From Sorangium cellulosum So0157-2 (GTDB lineage: Bacteria; Myxococcota_A; Polyangia; Polyangiales; Polyangiaceae): 64,000 bases of DNA. The notes under the pieces are model-generated. The model was not told the DNA's origin and searched no databases. It was given only the letters and a program-made list of their open reading frames with translations. The first letter of the stretch is position 1; each line of letters starts with the position of its first letter. Of this stretch, positions 1 to 12,864 are shown piece after piece. The DNA lies in assembly GCF_000418325.1 (NCBI RefSeq), contig NC_021658.1, forward strand, positions 1,302,001-1,366,000. The letters are read 5' to 3'. The position numbers were made by a program, and so were the translations under genes.

Positions 1-207
1 GACGCCGAGTGCAAGCGCATCGGCCCGAAGCGCTGGAACAAGCGCGTGCGCCAGATGATCGCGCAGCTCGAGCCGATCTTCAATTACCGCAAGCTCTACC
101 TCGGCGGCGGCAACGCGCGCCTGCTCGACGTCTCGCGGCTGCCCGAGAACGTCGTCGTTGTCGACAACGTCGCCGGCCTGCTCGGCGGAATCAAGCTCTG
201 GGCCTAG
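1..207 (+). CDS. ROK-family (polyphosphate-type) glucokinase, C-terminal end
   Basis: The window opens inside a frame-1 coding region of 68 codons ending at TAG 205-207. The visible tail contains IFNYRKLYLGGGNARLLD and NVAGLLGGIKLWA, which resembles the end of ROK-type sugar kinases such as polyphosphate glucokinases, where a GGGNA-like stretch lies near the nucleotide site. The ATP-binding and sugar-binding parts lie outside the window, so substrate and phosphate donor cannot be read. The next gene, a P450, starts 153 bp downstream on the same strand, and the gap carries a GC-rich 25-27 bp direct repeat (about 289-341). The family call is an inference from the tail only. Confidence 0.6.
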   Translation, partial: DAECKRIGPKRWNKRVRQMIAQLEPIFNYRKLYLGGGNARLLDVSRLPENVVVVDNVAGLLGGIKLWA

Positions 208-360
208 CGGAGCGCCCCCCGCGCCGCGGGCATGCCCGGCCGCCGCGCCCGCGGCGCGCCGGCCGGGGCGGGCGCTCGGCGAGCGAAGGCCGCGCCGGTT
301 CCCGAGCGGGCGCGGGCCGCGCCGGTTCCCAAGCGGGCGCGGCCGGCGTACCCTGGACGA

Positions 361-1650
361 ATGAACTCGCCCGACGCACCGAAGCCCGACGCGACGCCTG
401 TGGCCACTCCAGCGGCGGACGCGGATCTCGACCCGTTTCGCCTTCAATCGCCGGAGACCTTCGCGAACCCGTACCCCGTGTACGCAAAGCTGCGCGAGCA
501 AGCGCCGGTGTACTTCAGCGCGGCCTACAACGGCTGGCTCATCACCCGCTACGATCAGGTCGCCGCGGGCTTCCGCGACCCGCGCCTCTCGGCGAAGCGC
601 TCCGGCGCCTTCGTGACGAAGCTGCCGGAGGACGTGCGCCAGCGGCTCGAGCCGTTGCGCCGCAACCTCGCGTCGTGGGCCTTGCTGCTCGACCCGCCGG
701 AGCACACGCGCATCCGCTCGCTCATCAACAAGGCGTTCGTGCCGCGGCTCGTCGAGGGGCTGCGCTCCCGGGTGGAGGCGCTGGTCAACGAGCTGCTCGA
801 CGCGGTCGCGCCCACGGGCCGCATCGACGTCCTCCGCGACCTCGGCGACGCCCTGCCGCTGCTCGTGATCGGCGAGGTGCTCGGCGTGCCCACGCAGGAT
901 CGGCACCGGCTGAAGGGCTGGTCGAACGCGCTCGGCGGGTTCCTCGGCTCGGGCCGGCCGACGCTGGAGATCGCGGGCGGGGCGCTGAGCGCCGTCGCCG
1001 AGATGGAGGACTATTTCCGCGGCGTGATCGCGGCCCGGCGGCAGAACCCCGGGAGCGACCTGCTCAGCCAGCTCCTCGTCGCGGAGGAGCAGGGGATGAT
1101 CCTCGGCGAGCAGGAGCTGCTCTCGACGTGCTGCATGCTGCTCTTCGGCGGCCACGAGACCACGAAGAACCTGATCGGCAATGGCCTGCTCGCGCTGCTC
1201 CTCCACCCGGCCGAGCGCGAGGCGCTCCGCGAGAGTCCCGCGCTGATCGGCCCGGCGGTGGAGGAGCTGCTCCGTTACGACTCTCCGGTCCAGTGGATGA
1301 GCCGCGTCGCCCTCGACGACATCGAGCTCGACGGCGTGCGCATCGCGAAGGGCGATCGCGCCTTCCTGGTGCTCGGCGCGGCGAACCGCGATCCGTCGCA
1401 GTTCCCCGATCCCGACCGGCTCGACTTCCGTCGCACGGACATCCGTCACATCTCCTTCGGCCTCGGCGTGCATTACTGCGCCGGCGCCGCGCTGGCCCGG
1501 GTGGAGGCCCAGGCCGCGATCTCCACGTTCCTCCGCCGTTTCCCGGACGCCGCGCTCTCCTCCGCCCCGCTGACCTACCGCCAGAGCCCCGGCATCCGCA
1601 GCCTCACCGCCATGCCGGTCGAGCTGGGCGCGCAGAGCTCCGCCTCCTGA
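361..1650 (+). CDS. Cytochrome P450
   Basis: A 429-residue soluble bacterial class P450 (haem-thiolate monooxygenase). The I-helix oxygen-activation motif reads LLFGGHETTKN, the K-helix ExxR lies in EELLRYDSP, and the haem loop is FGLGVHYCAGAALAR with the proximal Cys at residue 373. Length is normal for the family. The frame is open back to 232, but the ATG at 361 begins the usual P450 N-terminus (DPFRLQSPETFANPYPVYAKLR follows about 30 residues later); the upstream stretch is Arg/Ala-rich noise. No ferredoxin or reductase gene is adjacent, so redox partners must come from elsewhere. Substrate is not predictable; such P450s in myxobacteria oxidise terpenes, steroids or secondary metabolites. 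Confidence 0.95.
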   Translation: MNSPDAPKPDATPVATPAADADLDPFRLQSPETFANPYPVYAKLREQAPVYFSAAYNGWLITRYDQVAAGFRDPRLSAKRSGAFVTKLPEDVRQRLEPLRRNLASWALLLDPPEHTRIRSLINKAFVPRLVEGLRSRVEALVNELLDAVAPTGRIDVLRDLGDALPLLVIGEVLGVPTQDRHRLKGWSNALGGFLGSGRPTLEIAGGALSAVAEMEDYFRGVIAARRQNPGSDLLSQLLVAEEQGMILGEQELLSTCCMLLFGGHETTKNLIGNGLLALLLHPAEREALRESPALIGPAVEELLRYDSPVQWMSRVALDDIELDGVRIAKGDRAFLVLGAANRDPSQFPDPDRLDFRRTDIRHISFGLGVHYCAGAALARVEAQAAISTFLRRFPDAALSSAPLTYRQSPGIRSLTAMPVELGAQSSAS

Positions 1651-1710
1651 CCTCGACGCATCCTGCGACAGAGCCCCTCGAGCCTCCCGCCGGCGGCCGT
1701 TGCCTTCTAG

Positions 1711-5245
<3,535 letters not shown>

Positions 5246-5340
5246 CGTCCCGTCCCTGAACAGCGCGAGCTGGAAACCGACGCTGTCGCACGACGTCCTT
5301 CGCGATAGTGTGTCCCACCTCATCGAGGAGGTCACGTCCT

Positions 5341-6924
5341 ATGCTCCGCACCGCGCTCCGCCTCTTCGCCGCCACGTCGCTCCTGCTCGTCGCACGCTCG
5401 AGCTCCGCTGCCCCACCCTGGATCCAAAGCACCATGCCCTCGCCCCGCTCGAGCCACGCCGCCGTCGCGCTCCCGGGCGGCGAGGTGCTCGTCATCGGCG
5501 GCTCCTCCGCCGAACCCGACCCCTACCTGGCGATGCGGTCCGTCGATCGCTACGACCCGGCGACGGGGACATGGACCGCGCTGAGCCCGACGACACAACC
5601 GCACCTCGTCGGCCATCCGGGCGTGCTCCTGCCCGACGGCCGGGTGCTGGTCGCGGGCAGCGAGCACGGCAGCGAGTCGTATGTCCCGGCGACAGACACC
5701 TGGACAGCTCACCCGGGGATCGCCCCTGTCTTCGACACGTATTGCCTCGACGTGCTGCCCCAACAGGTCGTGCTGCTCACCGGCGGATACACGGAATTGG
5801 GCATCTCCTCCGACGCGCATCTCATCGATCCGGCGACCCTCACCGTGAGCTCGACCGTGGCGATGATGGGGCCGCGCGCAGCCCATACGACCACGGTCCT
5901 GCCCGATGGGCGCGTCCTCGCCGCCGGGGGCGTGCGCCACGGGGAGAGCAGCGAGATCGTGGTGCGCGTCGCCGACGCTGAGATCTACGATCCGACGACG
6001 GGGAGCTGGGCCTGGGCTTCGTCGATGCATTCGGCGCGCGACGGGCACCGAGCCACGCTGCTGCTCGACGGCCGCGTGCTCGTGACCGGCGGAGGACTCG
6101 CCAGCGCCGAGATCTACGACCCACAGACCGACGCCTGGACGCTCGTCGCTTCCATGAGCGTCGAGCGCCTGCTGCATACGATGACCACGCTTCCGAGCGG
6201 GCGCGTCCTCGTGACCGGCGGCCGCCAGAATGCCAGCGCCGAGATCTACGACCCGCACACCGACACGTGGACTCCTTTTCCTCCCATGTCGTCGGCGCGG
6301 TCGGATCACACCGCGACCTATATTCCAGGCAAAGGCCTTCTGGTCGCCGGCGGCTCGCCGCACGGCATCTATCTCGACAGCGCCACAGACAGCGCGGATT
6401 TCTTGCCCTTGGGCGTGACCGCCGCCGGCGGCGCCTGTGTGATCGATGAGGAATGCGCGAGCGGCGCGTGCATCGCCAGCATCTGCGATGGGGGCAGCGC
6501 GAGCGGCGCCGGCGGCGCGGGCGGCTCCGGCGCTGCCGAGGGCGCGGGCGGCTCCGGCGCTGCCGAGGGCGCGGGCGGCTCCGGCGCTGCCGAGGGCGCG
6601 GGCGGCTCCGGCGCTGCCGAGGGCGCGGGCGGCTCCGGCGCTGCCGAGGGCGCGGGTGGCTCCGGCGCTGCAGAGGGCGCGGGCGGAGCGGGCGGCTCCA
6701 GCGCTTCCGGCGGCGCGGGCATGACGAGCAGCTCGGGCGGCGCCGCCTCCCCCGGCTCGGGCGGCGGCGGTTGCGCGACCTCGGCGGGCGTGACCTCCGA
6801 AGGATTGGGCGCCTTCGCCTTGCTGGTCCTGGGGCTCTTTTCGCGGAGGAGCACGCGCGCGCAGTCGCGAGCCGATGGAAGCCGATCCCTCTCCCCCGGC
6901 TCGTTCCATCGTCCGACGCCCTGA
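5341..6924 (+). CDS. Secreted Kelch-repeat protein with MYXO-CTERM-like tail
   Basis: A 527-residue exported protein. The N-terminus is a signal peptide (MLRTALRLFAATSLLLVARS followed by SSAAPP). The body is a series of Kelch-type beta-propeller blades with repeated LPDGRVLVAGG and AEIYDPxTDxWT signatures, about six blades, ending near residue 350. A Cys-containing linker follows, then a Gly/Ala/Ser spacer with nine-residue repeats GGSGAAEGA, and finally a Cys-initiated stretch (GCATSAG), a hydrophobic segment (GAFALLVLGLF) and basic SRRS. That tail resembles MYXO-CTERM sorting signals, although 20 or so residues follow it. ATG 5341 has GAGGAGG upstream. Probably surface-exposed and carbohydrate- or protein-binding; function unknown. 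Confidence 0.85.
   Translation: MLRTALRLFAATSLLLVARSSSAAPPWIQSTMPSPRSSHAAVALPGGEVLVIGGSSAEPDPYLAMRSVDRYDPATGTWTALSPTTQPHLVGHPGVLLPDGRVLVAGSEHGSESYVPATDTWTAHPGIAPVFDTYCLDVLPQQVVLLTGGYTELGISSDAHLIDPATLTVSSTVAMMGPRAAHTTTVLPDGRVLAAGGVRHGESSEIVVRVADAEIYDPTTGSWAWASSMHSARDGHRATLLLDGRVLVTGGGLASAEIYDPQTDAWTLVASMSVERLLHTMTTLPSGRVLVTGGRQNASAEIYDPHTDTWTPFPPMSSARSDHTATYIPGKGLLVAGGSPHGIYLDSATDSADFLPLGVTAAGGACVIDEECASGACIASICDGGSASGAGGAGGSGAAEGAGGSGAAEGAGGSGAAEGAGGSGAAEGAGGSGAAEGAGGSGAAEGAGGAGGSSASGGAGMTSSSGGAASPGSGGGGCATSAGVTSEGLGAFALLVLGLFSRRSTRAQSRADGSRSLSPGSFHRPTP
6520..6681 (+). repeat. 27-bp tandem repeat, six copies, inside Kelch gene
   Basis: Six consecutive 27-bp units (6520-6546, 6547-6573, and so on), each encoding GGSGAAEGA. 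Five are identical and the last has two silent changes. The unit is a multiple of three, so copy-number change would lengthen or shorten the spacer without breaking the frame. Confidence 0.95.
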
Positions 6925-7205
6925 TCAGGGACAGCTCGGGTGACGACCCGAGCCCCCACCTCAACACACGCTGACACGCTCGCCCGGCGCCCTCTGGCGA
7001 GCTCGGCAGACCACGATTGCCGAGGCTGCCACCCTCGAGTCCGGACGAGCGTTCGTCCGGGATCGAGCCACGCTTCCCGTCGCGCACTTCCGTAGTAGAT
7101 GTGCTGGCGTGGAGATGATGAGCAACGCGACGCCAGCCCTCGACGCGGTTACCCCCCGCGCGGACGATGCGCCCGGCGCGCGCTGCGCGGCAGGAGGGGA
7201 CGCCG

Positions 7206-8306
7206 ATGGCTGACGACGACGTGGACCTCGCACGCCGGCACCGGCCCGCGGTCGAGCGGTCCAGGCTCCCTGCCGTCTTGACCGCGACGGAGCAGCACCT
7301 CGTCCTCTACGCCAACCCGGCGTTCTGCGGGCTCTCCGCCGTGCCGCTCGGCGAGCTCTCGGGCATTCCGCTCGCCCGCCTGTTCCCGCAGGCGGCGGCG
7401 CTGGCGGCGCTGCTCGATCGCGTGATCCGGGACGGCGTCACCGACGTCGCGGCGGCCATCGCGTTCGCGTCCCCCGGCGGCAGGGCGTTTTACGGCACCG
7501 CGATCGCGGCGCCGCTGCTCGACGAGCAGGCGCGCCCGCGGGGGCTGCTCGTGCAGATCCTCGACACCACCGAGCAGGCCGCGGCGCGCGCCCAGGAGGC
7601 CGAGCTCGAGCGGCGCCGCGCGCAGGCCCTGTCGCGCATCACCCACGACCTGCGGAGCCCGCTGACCGCGGCGATGTTCTACGCGGAGAGCCTTGAGCTG
7701 GCCCGGGCGGAGCACGACACGAAGCGGCTCGCCGGTCGGATCGTCCGCAGCCTGCGGCGCATGGACGAGATGATCCGCGTCCTCCGGGACGTGCAGCGGC
7801 TCCACGCCGGCCACAGGCTGCCGCTCTCGCTCGGCGCGTGCGATCTCGCCGCGATCGCCCGCGAGGTCGCCGACGACCTCTCGGCCTTCCACGACCAGCG
7901 CCTCGTCGTCCAGGGGGAGGCGTGCGTCCGGGGGGTCTGGGGCGAGGAGGAGCTGCGCCGCGCGATCGGGATCCTGGTGAGCAACGCGCTCCAGCACGGG
8001 GCGCAGGGAGCGCCCGTCGCCATCACGGTCGAGGCGGCGGCGGGGCTCGCCGTCGTGGCGGTGCACAACGAGGGCCCGGCGATCCCGCCCGACGATCAGG
8101 AGCGCGTCTTCGCGCCGTTCTTCCGGGCCGGCGCGTCCGAGGCGGTGCCGCGCGGGTGGGGGCTTGGCCTCGCGTTCCTGCGCGGGTGCGCCGAGGCGCA
8201 CGGCGGGAGCGTCAGGCTGGAGAGCGACGCCGAGCGCGGGACCACGTTCGCCCTGGAGCTACCCCTCGACGCGAGCCCGTACCAAGATCCGCAGGATCCG
8301 GGCTGA
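7206..8306 (+). CDS. PAS-containing sensor histidine kinase (orphan)
   Basis: A 366-residue cytoplasmic sensor kinase with no transmembrane segment. Residues about 20-130 look like a PAS domain (HLVLYANPAFCGLSAVPLGEL). The phospho-acceptor H-box is SRITHDLRSPLTAAMFY (His near residue 153); the N-box is GILVSNALQHG; the G1 region reads VHNEGPAIPPDD, with NEG replacing the usual DNG; the G2 box is RGWGLGLAFLRG. So ATP binding and autophosphorylation are expected. No response regulator is adjacent, making this an orphan, common in myxobacteria. Start at 7206 lies 5 bp after AGGAGGG-like bases (GGAGGGGACGCCG). The next gene, an outer-membrane barrel, is 288 bp downstream. Confidence 0.9.
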   Translation: MADDDVDLARRHRPAVERSRLPAVLTATEQHLVLYANPAFCGLSAVPLGELSGIPLARLFPQAAALAALLDRVIRDGVTDVAAAIAFASPGGRAFYGTAIAAPLLDEQARPRGLLVQILDTTEQAAARAQEAELERRRAQALSRITHDLRSPLTAAMFYAESLELARAEHDTKRLAGRIVRSLRRMDEMIRVLRDVQRLHAGHRLPLSLGACDLAAIAREVADDLSAFHDQRLVVQGEACVRGVWGEEELRRAIGILVSNALQHGAQGAPVAITVEAAAGLAVVAVHNEGPAIPPDDQERVFAPFFRAGASEAVPRGWGLGLAFLRGCAEAHGGSVRLESDAERGTTFALELPLDASPYQDPQDPG

Positions 8307-8310
8307 CCAG

Positions 8311-8345
8311 GGGCCGCCGCGCGCGGAGGGGCCGCCGCGCGCGGA
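8311..8345 (+). repeat. GC-rich 17-bp direct repeat after histidine kinase gene
   Basis: Two adjacent copies of GGGCCGCCGCGCGCGGA lie just after the stop codon of the kinase gene. Each copy contains the self-complementary CCGCGCGCGG, so the transcript end could form hairpins. A termination role is only a guess because no T-run follows. Confidence 0.5.
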
Positions 8346-8594
8346 AATAAGGCCTCCTGGCGAGCGGCGAAGGCGCTTTGCGAGGATCGGTGTCGCGCGC
8401 GCTCGTCGGATTCGAGCCCTCGAGAGCGATTGACAACATGGCAGAAAGCCAGCGCGGCTGTCCGGCGTTGACTGCGGCGGACCGGGGGAGGCGCGGCGCC
8501 ATCGCCCGAGCGGTCTCCGGCGGGGCGCGCCGAGCTGCGCTCGTCAATCCAGGGTGGATCCAAGGCCGCTGGCCTGGCCATCGAGAGGAGAATC

Positions 8595-9389
8595 ATGATG
8601 GGGAGTCACCGTATCCGTCGCATCCGGCTCGTCGCTTTGATGTTCGTGCTCGCGACGTTCTCCGCGGCCGGCGCCGCGCGCGCCGAGGACGCCGACGCGC
8701 GCGCGGGCGCCCCCGCGGAGCGCCGCTTCGGGGGGCGCGGGCAGGTCGCCTTCGACAACGTCGTCGGGGTGACCACCGAAGGCGGCCACCTCGGCCCGCA
8801 CATGGTCGCCGGGGGGCCTTCCGACACCGTCTGGGGAGCCACGGGGTACACGGGGCTCATCGGCTTTACGTTCTCGGACGACCGCAGCGCCGACGAGGAC
8901 GGGTTCGCCGCCACATCCCGCACGGCCTGGATCTCGCCCTCGGTCGACGTGTTCGTGGCCGACGGGGTCTCCATCGGGGGCACGATCGGCTTCTCGTACG
9001 CCAGCTACGAGGCCCGCCGGGCCGCGGTGGGCGGGGGGACGACCTCGATGGAGGCCGAAGCCTTCACGCTCTCCGTCGTGCCGCGCGTCGGGTACGTGTT
9101 CGCGCTGAACGAGCAGTTCTCGTTGTGGCCGCGCGCGGGGTTCGGGTACGCCGGCACCCGCGCCGACCCGGTCGGGTCGGCAGGCGACGCTTCCGTGATG
9201 AACGCGTGGATCGGCGTCGCCGACGTCGGGCTCGTCTACCAGCCTTGGGAGCACATCTATCTTCACATGGCCCCGGAGCTCGTGCTCCGGCTCACCCGCA
9301 TCGAGAGCTCACGAGGCGGGGCTCTCCGGGGCAGCGCCTCGCTCGAGCTCGGCTTCACCGGCGGGGTCGGCGTCCTGCTGGGCTCGTGA
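8595..9389 (+). CDS. Outer-membrane beta-barrel protein
   Basis: A 264-residue exported protein with a cleavable signal peptide (RLVALMFVLATFSAAGAARAED, cleavage after ARA). The mature part is made of alternating amphipathic segments rich in Gly, Tyr and Trp (YTGLIGFTFSDD, VSIGGTIGFSYASY, WPRAGFGYAGTR, HIYLHMAPELVLRL), ending in a short hydrophobic strand GGVGVLLGS, as in eight- to ten-stranded outer-membrane barrels. GAGAGGAGAATC precedes the ATG at 8595. No enzyme motif is visible. Such proteins act as structural or small-solute barrels; the specific function is unknown. Confidence 0.75.
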   Translation: MMGSHRIRRIRLVALMFVLATFSAAGAARAEDADARAGAPAERRFGGRGQVAFDNVVGVTTEGGHLGPHMVAGGPSDTVWGATGYTGLIGFTFSDDRSADEDGFAATSRTAWISPSVDVFVADGVSIGGTIGFSYASYEARRAAVGGGTTSMEAEAFTLSVVPRVGYVFALNEQFSLWPRAGFGYAGTRADPVGSAGDASVMNAWIGVADVGLVYQPWEHIYLHMAPELVLRLTRIESSRGGALRGSASLELGFTGGVGVLLGS

Positions 9390-9521
9390 GGCGACGCCGG
9401 ATCCGGGCCGCCGCGCGCCGACAGCCCCTCTCGGCTTGAGGCCTGCGCGCCTCGACGATAGGGTCGGCGCGGACCTCGGCCCGGAGCGCTTCCCGGGCGG
9501 GATCCGCGGAGTGCACGGATC

Positions 9522-12107
9522 ATGAGCCGCACCGAGCGCGAGCAGATGGAGATGACGCTGCCCGCGCGCGGAGCGGCGAGCCCGGACGAGTCGGGCGACG
9601 CGCCGCCGGCCGGCGCCGCGTCGGACGTCACCTTCAGGCTGCGCGTGTCCCCGGCCTCGCCGGCGCCCGAGCGGCCGCCCGTCCCCGTCGCGGCGCCCGA
9701 GCCCCTCTCCGCGGAGGAGCGCTACGAGGACCTCGGCTGCATCGGGCGCGGGGGCATGGGCGAGGTGCGCCGCGTGCGCGACCGGATCCTGGGGCGCGTG
9801 CTCGCGATGAAGATCCAGTCGTCCGAGGCGCGCGACGCGACGCTCGATCGCGCCCGCTTCCTCGCCGAGGCGCGGCTGACCGCGGAGCTCCAGCACCCGG
9901 GGATCGTGCCCGTGCACGACTGCGGCGCGCTCGCCGACGGGCGGCTGTGGTTCACGATGAAGGAGGTGCGCGGGCGCACCCTGGGCGAGGTGCTCGACGA
10001 GCTGTACGCGGCCGGCGGCGGGAGCCTCTCGCCGGTGGCGCTGCGGCGGGCGGTCGACACGTTCCTCCGCGTCTGCGAGGCCGTGGCCTACGCGCACAGC
10101 CGCGGCGTGATGCACCGCGATCTCAAGCCGGCCAACGTGATGATCGGCGAGTTCGGCGAGGTCCTCGTGATGGACTGGGGCCTCGCGCGGCCCGCCGCGC
10201 CGCTCTTCGCGCGGCCCGGGGCCGCCGGCGCGGCGGACGCCCTCGAAGCGGCGCCGCTCACGCAGCCCGGCGAGGTGCTGGGCACGCTCCTCTACATGGC
10301 CCCGGAGCAGGCGCGCGGCGAGGGCGATCGCCTCGGCGCGGCGAGCGACGTCTACGCGCTCGGCGTCGTGCTCTACGAGATCCTCGCCGGGCGCCACCCG
10401 TACGGCGGCCAGCTCGCCGCGGTCTGGAGCGCGCTCCTCACCGGCGGGCTCACGCCGGTCGAAGAGCGCGCCCCCCACGAGGTGCCCGCGGAGCTCGCGG
10501 GCATCTGCGCCCGCGCGATGGCGCTCGCCCCGGAGGCCCGCTACCCCGACGCGGGCGCGCTCGCCGCCGACGTCCGGAGCTGGCTCGACGGCGCGCGGCG
10601 GCGCGAGCGCGCGCTCGCGATCGTGGACAAGGCGCGCGCGATCCAGCCGGAGATCGAGGCCATCCGGGCGCGCGCGCGGGCGCTGCGCGCCGAGGCGCGG
10701 GCCCTCCTCGACGGCCTCCGCTCGTTCGATCCCGCCGGGCTGAAGGCGCGCGGGTGGCGGCTCGAGGACGAGGCGGAGCACCTCGAGCGGGAGGCGTCGC
10801 TCGGCCAGGTCGAGTGGATGCAGCTCCTCCGCGCGGCGCTGAACGAGGCGCCGGATCTCCGCGAGGCGCACGAGGCGCTGGCCGACCACCACGCCGAGGA
10901 GCTCATCGAGGCCGAGCTGGCGCGGGACGCCCGGGGCGCGGCGCGCGCCGAGGCGCTCCTCCGGCAGCACGACCGCGGCCGCCACGCGGTGCTGCTCGCC
11001 GGCGACGGGGCGCTCTCGCTGTCGACCGAGCCGGAGGGGGCGGAGGCCTCGCTCTACCGCTATGTCGAGCGCGATCGCCGGCTCGTGCCCGAGCGCGCGC
11101 GCGAGCTCGGCCCCACGCCGCTCCGCGGGGTGGCGCTCCCGCGCGGGAGCTACCTCGTGAAGCTGCGCGCGCCGGGGCACCACGAGGCCTGCTATCCCGT
11201 GCTCATCGAGCGCGGGCGGCCCTGGGACGGCGTCCGGCCCGGCGGGAGAGCGCCGCACCCGGTCGGCCTCCTCCGGCTCGGCGAGCTCGGCGAGGACGAC
11301 CTCTACGTGCCGCCCGGCTGGTTCGTCTCCGGCGGCGATCCCGACGCGGGCGACAGCCTCCCTCGGCGCCGGCTCTGGTGCGACGGCATCATCGTCCGGA
11401 GGCACCCGGTCACCAACGCCGAGTACCTCGCCTTCCTCAACGCGCTCGTGGCGAGCGGGCGCGAGGCCGAGGCGCTCGAGTGCTGCCCGCGCCTCTCGCT
11501 GGGCCGCGCCGCCTCGGACGCGGGCCCGGACTCGCTCCGGTTCGAGCGGGGCGACGACGGCCGCTTCCGGCTCGGGCTCATCCCGACCGACGTCCAGGAG
11601 GAGCCGCGGATGCCGGTCGCCTTCGTCCACTGGCGGGCGGCGATGCGCTACGCCGCGTGGTACGCCGCCGAGACCGGCGCGCCGTGGCGCCTCCTGAACG
11701 AGCTCGAATGGGAGAAGGCGGCGCGGGGCGTCGACGGCCGCTGCATGCCCTGGGGGGATTTCCTGGAGCCGACCTGGGGGTGCATGCTGGGCAGCCACGA
11801 GGGCGTCGCCGGCCGCCGCCCGGTCGACGACTTCCCGCTGGACGAGAGCCCTTATGGCCTGCGCGGCGCGGCGGGCAACGTGCGGGACTGGTGCGTCAAC
11901 GCGTGGAAGCGCGAGGGGACGCGGACCGAGGAGGGGATCGTGCTGCTCGATCCGGCCGACGACGGCGACCCGGATTTCCGCGCGGCGCGGGGCGGCGCGT
12001 GGTCGACGTCGCCGAACCTGTGCCGCGCGGCCGGGCGCTTCGCCGGCAAGCCCGGGGATCGCTTCGGGGGGATCGGGTTCAGGCTGGCGCGCTCGGCGCC
12101 GCGGTGA
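9522..12107 (+). CDS. Ser/Thr protein kinase fused to FGE/sulfatase-modifying-factor-like domain
   Basis: An 861-residue fusion. Residues about 66-350 are a Pkn-type kinase: glycine loop GRGGMGEVRRV, Lys in LAMKIQ, catalytic loop HRDLKPANV, a DWG in place of DFG (VMDWGLARP) and MAPEQARGEGD in the activation segment. About 350-480 is an Arg/Glu-rich helical linker likely to form coiled coil. About 500-560 resembles a PEGA-like beta domain (PTPLRGVALPRGSYLVKLRA). Residues about 585-861 match the formylglycine-generating-enzyme/SUMF1 fold (HPVTNAEYLAFLNAL, LLNELEWEKAARG, RGAAGNVRDW, RGGAWSTS, GFRLAR). No transmembrane segment is seen. Kinase-FGE fusions are known from myxobacteria; the FGE-like domain often serves as a sensor or binding module rather than an enzyme. 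Confidence 0.93.
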   Translation: MSRTEREQMEMTLPARGAASPDESGDAPPAGAASDVTFRLRVSPASPAPERPPVPVAAPEPLSAEERYEDLGCIGRGGMGEVRRVRDRILGRVLAMKIQSSEARDATLDRARFLAEARLTAELQHPGIVPVHDCGALADGRLWFTMKEVRGRTLGEVLDELYAAGGGSLSPVALRRAVDTFLRVCEAVAYAHSRGVMHRDLKPANVMIGEFGEVLVMDWGLARPAAPLFARPGAAGAADALEAAPLTQPGEVLGTLLYMAPEQARGEGDRLGAASDVYALGVVLYEILAGRHPYGGQLAAVWSALLTGGLTPVEERAPHEVPAELAGICARAMALAPEARYPDAGALAADVRSWLDGARRRERALAIVDKARAIQPEIEAIRARARALRAEARALLDGLRSFDPAGLKARGWRLEDEAEHLEREASLGQVEWMQLLRAALNEAPDLREAHEALADHHAEELIEAELARDARGAARAEALLRQHDRGRHAVLLAGDGALSLSTEPEGAEASLYRYVERDRRLVPERARELGPTPLRGVALPRGSYLVKLRAPGHHEACYPVLIERGRPWDGVRPGGRAPHPVGLLRLGELGEDDLYVPPGWFVSGGDPDAGDSLPRRRLWCDGIIVRRHPVTNAEYLAFLNALVASGREAEALECCPRLSLGRAASDAGPDSLRFERGDDGRFRLGLIPTDVQEEPRMPVAFVHWRAAMRYAAWYAAETGAPWRLLNELEWEKAARGVDGRCMPWGDFLEPTWGCMLGSHEGVAGRRPVDDFPLDESPYGLRGAAGNVRDWCVNAWKREGTRTEEGIVLLDPADDGDPDFRAARGGAWSTSPNLCRAAGRFAGKPGDRFGGIGFRLARSAPR

Positions 12108-12192
12108 GCGGCCCGCCGCCGCCCGGCGCGGGAGGCCTGCCCGGGCGCGCCGCGGCGGCGGCCCGGGCGAGGGGGGGAGGCGCGCGGGCCGC

Positions 12193-12864
12193 TCACGCGG
12201 ATCTCATCTCGCCGCGGTAGTAGTACCAGGTGCTCTGAGCGTCGATGTCGTGCGGATCGGTCGACGGCTTCCTCAACTCGCCCACGACCAGCAGCGTGAA
12301 GGTCAGCCTGCTCGGGGTCTTCTGGAAGATCAGGCCGCCCGTGGGCTGCTTCGTCTTGTACCAGACCACGTTGAGCAGCTCGCCGGCGCTGCCGAGCTCG
12401 AAGAGGAGGCCAATCCGGCGCGTGCTCGGCGCGTCCGGATCGGCGGCCCAGTAGAGCGCGCTGTTCGGAGACGCCGGCTGGTGGACGCCCTGGATCCACT
12501 GCTGCGCCGACGCCTCCTGACCCGTCGCGAGGACGCTGCCCCCGGCGAGCCAGTCATGGAACTCCTTCGGGTACCCGGCCGATCCCGAGCGGTTCGCGAA
12601 CCCGATCGACTCCAGGATGATCGAGCTCGTCTTCAGGGGGCCGCGCCGCGACCAGTACTCGGTCTTCGCCGTGTATCCGGGGGGCGGGTTCGACCCCGTC
12701 ACGGCCACCTGGAGGAGCGAGCTCTCGGTCACCGCCTCGATGAAGCGGAGCTTCGAGTCGATGGGGATCTGGTGTTGGTCCGACTGCTCCGTCTCGTCCG
12801 GCTCCTTCGGCAAGAGGTCTCCCCTCTCGACATCCAGCTCGCTCGTGCCCGATCCAGTGCTCAT
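12193..12864 (-). CDS. Hypothetical protein, 223 aa
   Basis: A 223-residue protein without signal peptide or membrane segment. The N-terminus is acidic (SELDVERGDLLPKEPDETEQ), and the rest is rich in aromatic residues and predicted beta strands, with WYYYRGEMRSA at the C-terminus. Phrases such as DSKLRFIEAVTESSLLQVAVTG and IILESIGFANRSGSAGYPKEFHDW look like a folded cytosolic domain, but no family is recognised. It is convergent with the kinase-FGE gene (85 bp gap) and divergent from the large kinase gene that follows. Codon use has the high third-position GC of real genes here. Function cannot be assigned. Confidence 0.65.
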   Translation of the reverse strand: MSTGSGTSELDVERGDLLPKEPDETEQSDQHQIPIDSKLRFIEAVTESSLLQVAVTGSNPPPGYTAKTEYWSRRGPLKTSSIILESIGFANRSGSAGYPKEFHDWLAGGSVLATGQEASAQQWIQGVHQPASPNSALYWAADPDAPSTRRIGLLFELGSAGELLNVVWYKTKQPTGGLIFQKTPSRLTFTLLVVGELRKPSTDPHDIDAQSTWYYYRGEMRSA

